Assembly: GCF_019459305.1 (NCBI RefSeq)
Contig: NZ_JAIBES010000046.1
Location: 25,632-89,631 of the forward strand
DNA: 64,000 bases
Direction: 5' to 3'
Source: Sphingopyxis sp.
GTDB taxonomy: Bacteria > Pseudomonadota > Alphaproteobacteria > Sphingomonadales > Sphingomonadaceae
Made by a program: the position numbers and the translations under genes. Numbering within the stretch: the stretch's first letter is position 1; every line of letters begins with the position of its first letter. The notes beneath the pieces are model-generated. The model was given only the letters and a program-made list of their open reading frames with translations. It was not told where the DNA came from and did no database searches. This document shows, piece after piece, positions 57,257 through 64,000 of this stretch.

Positions 57257-59611
57257 TCAGGCCGCGGCGCTGGCCGACGGATCGGTCGCGCGAAACAGCG
57301 TCAGCACGTCGGTGGCAGGCATCGGGCGGCCATAATAATAGCCCTGGATATTGCTGCATCCCATGTTGCGCAGCGTTTCGACCTCCAGCTCGGTTTCGGC
57401 ACCTTCAGCCGTGGTCGACATGCCAAGGCTGTCGGCGAGTGCGACGACGGCGCGGATGATCGCGATCGATTCGATGCTGCCCTTGGCGGCGCCGACAACG
57501 AAGCTGCGGTCGACCTTGATCGTCGAAAATTGCGTCTTGCGCAAATAGCCGAGTGACGAATAGCCGGTACCGAAATCGTCGAGCGACAGGCGGATGCCTA
57601 GCCCGATCAGCTGGTCGAGCAATTGCGCCGCGCCGCCGCCGTCGCGCAGAAACACGCTTTCGGTAACTTCGATCTCCAGCCGCTGCGGCGGCAGCCCGCT
57701 TTGCGCCAGCGCCGAGACGACGACCGAGGCGAAATTGGGGTCGGTCAGCTGGTCGGCAGACACGTTGATCGCGACCTTCAAATTCGATGGCCATTTCATC
57801 GCTTCGTGACACGCGGTGCGCAGCACCCATTCGCCGATCGGCGAGATCAGCCGCGCATCCTCTGCCAAGGGAATGAACCGTCCCGGCGACACATTGCCGA
57901 GCTTTTGGTTCTGCCAGCGGATCAGCGCTTCGAAGCCGTTGAGCGTACCGTCGGCGGCGGTGACCACCGGCTGGTAATAAAGTTCGAATTCGCGGCGTTC
58001 GAGCGCGCCGCGCAATTCCTGTTCCATAACGCGGCGCTCTTCGGCTTGCGCGTGCAGCGAGGCGACATAGCCGGCGACGACGTTGCCGCCCTTGTCCTTG
58101 GACTTGTAGAGCGCAAGGTCGGCGTTGCGGGTCAGTGTTTCGACGGTGGCGCCGTCTTGCGGCCCGATCGCAAAACCGATGCTGGCGCCGACGAACAGTT
58201 GGTGGTTGTCGACCACATAGGGGCGGCTGATCGTGGCGATCAGCCGTTTCGCCAGATCCTCTGCCGAATCGGCGGACGCGACGTTGTGCAGCACGACGGC
58301 AAATTCGTCGCCGCCGAGGCGCCCGCAGGTCATGCCGCGCTCCATCAGGCCTTTGAGCCGCGCGGCGACCTGCGCCAGCAGCTTGTCGCCGACGGGATGG
58401 CCAAGCGTATCGTTGACCGCCTTGAAGCGGTCGAGGTCGATGATCAGCAGCGCGCAGCGTGCCTTGGCATCGAGCGCGTGGGCCAGCGCGCGCGCCAGAT
58501 CCTCGTTGAGGCTGAGGCGATTGGGCAGGCCGGTGAGGTTATCGAAGCGCGCCATTTTGGCGATCTGTTCGGCGGTCGCGCGCTGTTCGGTGACGTCCGA
58601 ACCAACGCCGCGGAAGCCGAGGAACTTGCCCGCTTCGTCGAGGCGCGGCGACGCCGACAGCTCCCACCAGCGCGGGGCGCCACCGATCGTCACGGGGACG
58701 ATCAGGTTCGAAAAGCTTTCGCGCCGCTTCATCCGTTCGGCCATTTCGTGCAGACTTTTTGGGAACAGCCCGGTGTCCCACGCATCGCCCGACAGCGCCT
58801 GCAGCAACGGGACGCCTTCGAGCGCGTCGGCCGGGGCGCCGAGCGCATAGGCCAGCCGCGGCGAGATATGGACCAGGCGGCGGCTGTTGTCGGTCTGCCA
58901 AAGCCAGTCGGCCGAGGTTTCTTCGAACTCACGCAGCAGCAGGCTGACCGTCTCGGTCTTTTCGTGCAGCGTCTCTTCGGCATGGCGGAACCGGATATGG
59001 CTTTGCGCAAAGCGGACGCAGAAATTGCAGAGCAAGAAACCTGCAACCACCGCGACCGCCGCGAGTTGGGGCGCGTCGGCGCGCACCAGCGCAGCGGCTG
59101 CCGACAGGGTGACGGGGGCGATGAACAGGATGCACGCCATCGGAACGCTGTGAGCGACGATTGCCAGCGTGACCATCATCAACACCGCGATCGTCCACAT
59201 CGACAGGACATGGTCGAGCGGCGGCGAAAACCCGTGGAGCCAGAAAGGCGTGCTCCAGAACAGCGCCGAATAGAGCGCGTGGCGATTGCACATCCGATAC
59301 TCGGTGATTCCCGACAATTTGGGATCACCCAGCGGTAGGCGGCGGAACTGGCTGTACGACCACAGGCTGAAGACCAGGCCGGCGCAGAGCCAGCTGCTGG
59401 CGATCGCGAGCGGGACGCTGAGAATCATCGTGAATGTGGCGACTAGCGCCATGCCGAGCCCCATGAACAGGCGCAGCGATCCCTGACCGCGTAACGGCGC
59501 AAGCTGCAATTGGCGGAGGTTGCCGGTGTCGGCATCGCGCGGCCCCAGCCCCAACAGGGTCCGCGCTGGAATCTCTGCGGCAATGATCTGGTCGGTCAAC
59601 AGGCTTTTCAC
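57257..59611 (-). CDS. Membrane GGDEF-EAL protein with PAS domain
   Basis: The protein has 784 residues. Five or six N-terminal membrane helices (about 45-200) are followed by a PAS sensor (about 235-345). A GGDEF domain keeps RLGGDEFAVVL, so the cyclase site is intact, and an EAL domain has NGFEALIRW and DDFGTGYSSLGYL, so the phosphodiesterase residues are present too. It makes or degrades cyclic-di-GMP at the membrane. It could in principle feed the PilZ-XRE regulator at 46503. It is the last of two minus-strand genes behind the acyl-AMP ligase. Confidence 0.92.
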   Translation of the reverse strand: MKSLLTDQIIAAEIPARTLLGLGPRDADTGNLRQLQLAPLRGQGSLRLFMGLGMALVATFTMILSVPLAIASSWLCAGLVFSLWSYSQFRRLPLGDPKLSGITEYRMCNRHALYSALFWSTPFWLHGFSPPLDHVLSMWTIAVLMMVTLAIVAHSVPMACILFIAPVTLSAAAALVRADAPQLAAVAVVAGFLLCNFCVRFAQSHIRFRHAEETLHEKTETVSLLLREFEETSADWLWQTDNSRRLVHISPRLAYALGAPADALEGVPLLQALSGDAWDTGLFPKSLHEMAERMKRRESFSNLIVPVTIGGAPRWWELSASPRLDEAGKFLGFRGVGSDVTEQRATAEQIAKMARFDNLTGLPNRLSLNEDLARALAHALDAKARCALLIIDLDRFKAVNDTLGHPVGDKLLAQVAARLKGLMERGMTCGRLGGDEFAVVLHNVASADSAEDLAKRLIATISRPYVVDNHQLFVGASIGFAIGPQDGATVETLTRNADLALYKSKDKGGNVVAGYVASLHAQAEERRVMEQELRGALERREFELYYQPVVTAADGTLNGFEALIRWQNQKLGNVSPGRFIPLAEDARLISPIGEWVLRTACHEAMKWPSNLKVAINVSADQLTDPNFASVVVSALAQSGLPPQRLEIEVTESVFLRDGGGAAQLLDQLIGLGIRLSLDDFGTGYSSLGYLRKTQFSTIKVDRSFVVGAAKGSIESIAIIRAVVALADSLGMSTTAEGAETELEVETLRNMGCSNIQGYYYGRPMPATDVLTLFRATDPSASAAA

Positions 59612-59720
59612 CGTGCCTGTTTAGCGCCGGGGTGTTACCCGAAGGTAACCAGCGCGTTCATTTGACGTGTTATTTGTCCAGCAGCGGGACAAAATTTGCG
59701 GGCAAGGTCGGTGCCTCGTG

Positions 59721-61535
59721 TCAGGCGGCCATCGCAAAGGGTTGAATTTCCCCGGCAAGATATTGCGCGCGCGCTTTCGAGCGGCTGAGCTTGCCCGAAC
59801 TGGTGCGCGGCAGGGTGCGCGGCGGGATCAGCTCGATCAGGCAATTCATGCCGGTAATAGCGCGGACGCGGTCGCGAATCGTTTCACGCAGGGCGATGCG
59901 TTCGGCCTCGTCGCTAGTGCGGCACTGGACGAGCACCGCGGGGGTTTCCTCGCCCCCCGGTGCAGTGATCGCGAACGCCGCAATGTCGCCCGATTTGAAC
60001 CCTGGCAATTGCTCGACCGCCCATTCGATATCCTGCGGCCAGTGGTTCTTGCCATTGATGATGATCATGTCCTTGGCGCGGCCAACGATGTAAATGTAAC
60101 CATCGGACAAATAACCCATATCGCCGGTGTCGAGCCAGCCGTCGACGAGGCAGGCGGCGGTCGATTCGGGGTCGCGATAATAGCCGGTCATCAGCGACGG
60201 ACCGCTGCACCAAACCTTGCCGACGGTCTGGTCGGGCAGCGCATTGCCGAGTTCGTCGCGCACCTCGATCACCATGTCGCGCGCGGCGCGGCCGCAGTTG
60301 ACGATGGCGCGGTATCGCGTCGGGCGGCCCGCATCATTGGCGGCGCCTGACAGTTCGGTTTCCTCGACCAATTCGACAACGATCCCCTCACCTGGGGGCA
60401 TGATGCTGACCGCGAGCGTCGCTTCAGCAAGGCCATAGCTCGGCAGGAAGGCGCTGGCGCTGAAACCCGCGTCGGCAAAGGCATCGACAAAGCTTTGCAT
60501 CACATCGGGACGGATCATGTCGGCGCCGTTGCCGGCGACGCGCCAGCGCGACAGGTCGAAACGGTCGGCGACATGCGTCTGACTCGACACGCGGCGGGCG
60601 CAGATGTCGTAGCCAAAGGTCGGCGAATAGCTGAGCGTCGTTCCCTCGTTGCGGCTGATCAGGTCGAGCCAGGCGAGCGGGCGGCGCGCAAAATCTTCGG
60701 TCTTGAGATAATCGACCGACACCTGGTTCGCGACCGGCGAGAGCAGGCAGCCGACGAGGCCCATGTCGTGATACCAGGGCAGCCACGAAACGCAGCGATC
60801 GCTGTCCTGCACTTCCATGCCGTGTGAATGCGCGGCGAGGTTGTTGAGCAAAGCGGCGTGGGTGACCGCGACGCCGTGCGGGAAGCGCGTCGAACCGCTG
60901 CTGTACTGAAGATAGCAGGTTTCGTTCGACTGCTGCGCGGGCAGGTCGGTCACCGGCCCGGGTTTGGCGGCAAATTCGCTCCAGTCGACCGGCAGCACAT
61001 TCTGCGCTTCGGCGGCTTCCACGGCCATGGTGGCGATTTCCGGCGGGAAGAACAGCATCGTAGGGTCGCAGCTGGTGAGCTGGACGACGAGCTGGCCGAC
61101 ATAGCTATCGCGGCCGCCAAAGCTGGTCGGCAGCGGCAGTGGGACGGGCCAGGCGCCAGCGTAGATTGTTCCAAAGAACAGCGCGGCGAATTCGGCGCCG
61201 GTTTCGGCGATCAGCGCGATGCGATCGCCGGGTTTTACCCCCGCCGCGATCAGCCGATAGGCGGTGAGGAGGGCGTCGTCGCGCAGCTCGCTATACGGGT
61301 AGGGGCGCACCAGCTTACCCCGCGGATCGTGGAAATTGAGCCCGCGCGTACCATTGGCGGCATAATCGAGCGCTTCGCCGACGGTGGCGAAGTCCGAAAA
61401 GCGGCGCGGCTGGGCGCAGAAGGTCGGCGTCGGCTGGAGCTCGTCCGCCGGAAAGGCAATATTATCGGTCATAAGGGGTGCGACATCCCGCGAAACGGGC
61501 CGCGCGGCAACAAGCATGTCATCTTTGCGTGTCAT
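59721..61535 (-). CDS. Fatty acyl-AMP ligase (FAAL)
   Basis: The product has 604 residues, an ANL-superfamily enzyme. The A3 motif is YSSGSTRFPHGVAVTH, A5 contains PSYGLAEATLAVS, A7 is GWLDTGDMGYLSDGYIYIVGR and A8 follows with DMIIINGKNHWPQDIE. The FAAL-type insertion is suggested by SPVANQVSVDYLKTEDF. It activates fatty acids as acyl-adenylates for transfer to a carrier protein. No polyketide synthase or acyl carrier protein is visible nearby. The start is uncertain among ATG 61535, 61517 and 61472. Confidence 0.85.
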   Translation of the reverse strand: MTRKDDMLVAARPVSRDVAPLMTDNIAFPADELQPTPTFCAQPRRFSDFATVGEALDYAANGTRGLNFHDPRGKLVRPYPYSELRDDALLTAYRLIAAGVKPGDRIALIAETGAEFAALFFGTIYAGAWPVPLPLPTSFGGRDSYVGQLVVQLTSCDPTMLFFPPEIATMAVEAAEAQNVLPVDWSEFAAKPGPVTDLPAQQSNETCYLQYSSGSTRFPHGVAVTHAALLNNLAAHSHGMEVQDSDRCVSWLPWYHDMGLVGCLLSPVANQVSVDYLKTEDFARRPLAWLDLISRNEGTTLSYSPTFGYDICARRVSSQTHVADRFDLSRWRVAGNGADMIRPDVMQSFVDAFADAGFSASAFLPSYGLAEATLAVSIMPPGEGIVVELVEETELSGAANDAGRPTRYRAIVNCGRAARDMVIEVRDELGNALPDQTVGKVWCSGPSLMTGYYRDPESTAACLVDGWLDTGDMGYLSDGYIYIVGRAKDMIIINGKNHWPQDIEWAVEQLPGFKSGDIAAFAITAPGGEETPAVLVQCRTSDEAERIALRETIRDRVRAITGMNCLIELIPPRTLPRTSSGKLSRSKARAQYLAGEIQPFAMAA

Positions 61536-61653
61536 GGTGCCTGGCGCGATCCCTTAGCAGTTGGAACAAATTCGCCCGTTTTCGGGCTATATTGCCCGAT
61601 ATGGCGGCGCTGATCGTTCTCAATCAGGCCCGACTGTGGCATAAACATGGCAC

Positions 61654-62226
61654 ATGCCCAAGCATCGCGATCCACCCGACCGTACAAAAAGACCTTTGGG
61701 CGCGGCGCGGCTCGACGAGCTGGCGCTGGCTTATGTGGCGCGGTTCGCGACCAGCCGCGCCAAACTGACGCGCTATCTGTCTCGAAAAATTCGCGAATCC
61801 GAGTGGACCGACGAGGTTGACGCGGTAGCCGCGTGCGAGGCGGTCGCCGACCGGATGGAGCGGTTGCAGTTCCTCGACGATCGCCAATATGCCGTGATGC
61901 GCGCGGGGGCGATGACACGCCGGGGGCTGGGGGTGCGGCGGGTCAAGGCGCAGCTGTATGTCGACGGCATCGCCGCGGCGGACAGCGGCGAGGCGATCGA
62001 GACTGCTGAGGCGTCGGCCCAGGAATCGGCGGTCGGCTTCGCGCGGCGGCGGCGGTTCGGGCCGTTTGCGACGCGTCTCGCCGACGATCCAAAACTGCGC
62101 GAGCGGCAGATTGCTGCGTTTTTGCGCGCCGGGCACAGCATGACGCTGGCGCGGCGGATCGTGGCGATTGCGCCGGGGGACGAAGCGGCGCTGGCGGCGC
62201 TGGACGATGATGCAGGGCTGGATTAG
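61654..62226 (+). CDS. recX: Regulatory protein RecX
   Basis: The product has 190 residues, with helical repeats including LDELALAYVARFATSRAKLTRY-type repeat one (ALAYVARFATSRAKL), RLQFLDDRQYAVM and RRGLGVRRVKAQL. It modulates RecA filament activity in the SOS response. It is divergent from the acyl-AMP ligase and not adjacent to recA. The start ATG 61654 lacks a strong ribosome site. Confidence 0.88.
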   Translation: MPKHRDPPDRTKRPLGAARLDELALAYVARFATSRAKLTRYLSRKIRESEWTDEVDAVAACEAVADRMERLQFLDDRQYAVMRAGAMTRRGLGVRRVKAQLYVDGIAAADSGEAIETAEASAQESAVGFARRRRFGPFATRLADDPKLRERQIAAFLRAGHSMTLARRIVAIAPGDEAALAALDDDAGLD

Positions 62227-62260
62227 GGCTGGCCCAAATTGCCAGAATGAGGATCTGCCG

Positions 62261-62722
62261 ATGCGCGCTATTTTGACCGCTCTTGCCCTGACGCTGGCCG
62301 TGCCGATGACGGGGTGCAGCCAGGACGCCAGCGAGGTGGAGAGCGTCCAGATGATCCCGGTGACGATCACCGCCAAGGACCAGACGCATCGGTTCAACGT
62401 CGAAGTCGCGCGGACCGATGCCGAGCAGGACCAGGGGCTGATGTTCCGCACCAGCCTGCCCGCCGATGGCGGCATGTTGTTTCCGTTCGACAAGCCGCGG
62501 ATCGGCAGTTTCTGGATGAAGAACACGTTAATCCCGCTCGACATAATCTTCATCCGCGCCGACGGCAGCATCGACCGGATTGCGGAAAACGCGATCCCCG
62601 AATCGCTTGAGCCGGTGGTCAGCGGGGGTGAGGTCAGCGCGGTGCTGGAACTCGCGGGAGGCACCGCAGCGCGGCTCGGGATTGACGAGACTGCCAAAGT
62701 GACGTGGAAAGATGGGAAATAG
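62261..62722 (+). CDS. DUF192 lipoprotein
   Basis: The product has 153 residues with a lipobox-like MTGCS near residue 18. The DUF192 core shows EQDQGLMFRTSLP, DGGMLFPFDKPRIGSFWMKN and TLIPLDIIFI. The function is unknown; the family is predicted extracytoplasmic. GAGGA lies 6 bases before ATG 62261. It follows recX by 34 bases on the same strand. Confidence 0.88.
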   Translation: MRAILTALALTLAVPMTGCSQDASEVESVQMIPVTITAKDQTHRFNVEVARTDAEQDQGLMFRTSLPADGGMLFPFDKPRIGSFWMKNTLIPLDIIFIRADGSIDRIAENAIPESLEPVVSGGEVSAVLELAGGTAARLGIDETAKVTWKDGK

Positions 62723-62793
62723 CGCCCCGAAAGCGGGGCGATCGACCGTTTGACGCTTGCGAAGCGCGCACCCTTGGCTGTAAACGCCTCGCC

Positions 62794-63177
62794 ATGAGCA
62801 TCCTCGGCAAGATTTTCACCTGGTGGGACGGTGCGACCGTCGGCACACTGCTGAACAGCTGGAAAACCGGCGAAAAGGTCGGCGAGGACGGCCTTGGCAA
62901 CACCTACCATCGGGCGCGCAAGGGCGATCGCCGCTGGGTGATCTACAACGGATCGAACGATGCGAGCCGGGTGCCGCCCGAATGGCACGGCTGGCTGCAC
63001 CGCACTTTCGACGAACTGCCGACCGACATGCTGCCCGCGCCGCGCGCGTGGGAAAAAGAACCGACCGCCAACCTGACCGGCAGCACCGGCGCGTACCGCC
63101 CTGCCGGGGCGCTCGAGCGCGGCGGCCAGCGGGCTGCGGCGACCGGCGATTATGAGGCCTGGCGGCCCGGCGAATAA
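62794..63177 (+). CDS. NDUFA12-family complex I accessory subunit
   Basis: The product has 127 residues. It shows GKIFTWWDGATVGTLLNSW, the DGLGNTYH segment, RRWVIYNG and PPEWHGWLHRTFDELP, the signature of the mitochondrial B17.2/NDUFA12 subunit family that alphaproteobacteria share. It associates with NADH:ubiquinone oxidoreductase. It overlaps the DUF2155 start by one base, a common alphaproteobacterial pairing. Confidence 0.92.
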   Translation: MSILGKIFTWWDGATVGTLLNSWKTGEKVGEDGLGNTYHRARKGDRRWVIYNGSNDASRVPPEWHGWLHRTFDELPTDMLPAPRAWEKEPTANLTGSTGAYRPAGALERGGQRAAATGDYEAWRPGE

Positions 63178-63824
63178 TGTCGCGCCGGATTTCGACCGCG
63201 CTGTTCGCGCTGCTGGCCGCGACCGCGCTGACCGCCTGCGATCGGTCACCGTCCAAGGGTAATGGCAGCGCGACGGTGCCGACCGTCGCCAAATCCGAAC
63301 GCGTCCCGCAGGAAGTCGGCGGCATCGAGGGCGCGACCCCGATGGCGGAGCGCATCGCGATTGTCGGCCTGCTCAATAAGCGGAACGGGCTGGTCCGCGA
63401 ACTCGAAATGAAGCCCGGCGAATCTGCGCGCGTCGGGCGCGCGATCGTCCGGCTGCGTGCGTGCGAACAAACCGCGCCGTGGGAAGACCCGCCTGAAACC
63501 GGCGCGTTCGTGCAACTGACGGTGCAGGATCAACGCGACGACAAATGGCGCCGCGTCTTTTCGGGCTGGATTTTCCGCGAGCGGCCCGACCGCAACATCA
63601 TCCAGCACCCGATTTATGATGTCTTCGTCAAAAGCTGTGCGATGACATATCCCGGCGGCGAGCCGGTGGCCCCCGCGGCGGCGAAATCGGGCGCGGCGGC
63701 GGCGCCCAAAGCGTCGAGCACGCCCCAGTCGCCCGCGACAAACGGCGGCGAAGGCGGCGATACGCCCGCCGCGCCTGCTCCAGCGCCCGCCGCTGCACCG
63801 TCGCCGCCCGCCAACACCGAATAG
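63177..63824 (+). CDS. DUF2155 lipoprotein
   Basis: The product has 215 residues with a signal peptide and lipobox LTACDRS. The DUF2155 core has MAERIAIVGLLNKRNG, RLRACEQTAPWEDPPE and FSGWIFRERPDRNIIQHPIYDVFVKSC-type segments. A 50-residue Ala/Pro-rich C-terminal tail follows. It lies behind NDUFA12 and converges with aat, whose reading frame overlaps this tail on the opposite strand. The function is unknown. Confidence 0.85.
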   Translation: MSRRISTALFALLAATALTACDRSPSKGNGSATVPTVAKSERVPQEVGGIEGATPMAERIAIVGLLNKRNGLVRELEMKPGESARVGRAIVRLRACEQTAPWEDPPETGAFVQLTVQDQRDDKWRRVFSGWIFRERPDRNIIQHPIYDVFVKSCAMTYPGGEPVAPAAAKSGAAAAPKASSTPQSPATNGGEGGDTPAAPAPAPAAAPSPPANTE

Positions 63825-64000
63825 AGCCGCGCGAGATAGTCGGCCTGGCGGATTTCGATCGCGCCGAGGCTGGCGAGGTGCGGGGTGATGAACTGGCAGT
63901 CGAGCAATTTCCACCCCCCCGCGCGCCAGCGCGCGCCGCGGTGGGCGCGCGCCACCGTGGACGCAAAGCGCGCCCCGCGGGCCATCGATTAGCCCAAAAA
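63614..64000 (-). pseudogene. aat: Leucyl/phenylalanyl-tRNA-protein transferase, 3' part with an in-frame stop
   Basis: The minus strand encodes the Aat C-terminus: GGWKLLDCQFITPHLASLG followed by AIEIRQADYLARL, the acyl-acceptor core of the N-end-rule transferase. Upstream residues AST-VARAHRGARWRAGG align only loosely with the usual ASKVAL helix, and the expected GESMFSR reads G-stop-S-M-A-R-G, with TAA at 63989-63991. The frame runs past the normal C-terminus to a stop at 63614 inside DUF2155. It is either a decayed gene or a sequence error at the window edge; the 5' half is outside the window. Confidence 0.55.

Overview
The window looks like a chromosomal segment of an alphaproteobacterium of the Sphingomonadaceae, probably Sphingopyxis-like. 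The basis is the high GC content, many TonB-dependent receptors, paired LVIVD-repeat proteins, small alphaproteobacterial families (DUF3297, DUF2155, NDUFA12) and sphingomonad-type inverted REP elements. No rRNA, tRNA, CRISPR array or complete insertion sequence was found.

Left flank (1-6.2 kb): the 5' end of a phosphoenolpyruvate synthase gene (minus strand) diverges from a Ca2+-type P-type ATPase. A universal stress protein and a flavin monooxygenase of the Baeyer-Villiger type follow. The ATPase and stress-protein leaders share a TMCGTA-N4-TACGG element. A perfect FNR/FixK-type box precedes the monooxygenase.

Catabolic island (6.2-40.9 kb): a 34 kb block is bounded by two decayed integrase 3' ends in the same orientation, and each has lost its catalytic tyrosine. 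The block encodes a nearly complete lower kynurenine route: kynureninase, 3-hydroxyanthranilate 3,4-dioxygenase, ACMS decarboxylase, 2-aminomuconate semialdehyde dehydrogenase, 2-aminomuconate deaminase, 4-oxalocrotonate decarboxylase, 2-oxopent-4-enoate hydratase, 4-hydroxy-2-oxovalerate aldolase and acylating acetaldehyde dehydrogenase. The expected products are pyruvate and acetyl-CoA. Tryptophan dioxygenase, kynurenine formamidase and kynurenine 3-monooxygenase are absent. In their place are two TonB receptors, two LVIVD proteins, a lipoprotein, four inner-membrane uptake or export systems (MFS, amino-acid permease, NMT1-type ABC, TSUP), two FAH-family hydrolases, two VOC proteins, two aspartate-dehydrogenase-like enzymes, a ThDP enzyme paired with an aldehyde dehydrogenase, and an alpha/beta hydrolase. 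The true substrate is therefore probably a larger or modified kynurenine or 3-hydroxyanthranilate derivative. A 21-bp motif (TATAHC-N9-ATAKCG) occurs at four intergenic promoters of the island and is a candidate site for the island's LysR regulator.

Right flank (41-64 kb): ordinary chromosomal genes. They include an ECF sigma factor with a small membrane partner, a TelA/XpaC pair, a bile-acid-symporter-like protein, a nucleoside phosphorylase-family protein, a PilZ-XRE regulator, a GbsR-type regulator with cydAB (a 20-bp palindrome in its leader), typA, a COG2509 flavoprotein, a hemerythrin-like protein, a decayed TonB receptor, a CHAP amidase, a GGDEF-EAL protein, a fatty acyl-AMP ligase, recX, a DUF192 lipoprotein, NDUFA12, DUF2155 and the 3' part of aat, which appears to carry a nonsense codon.
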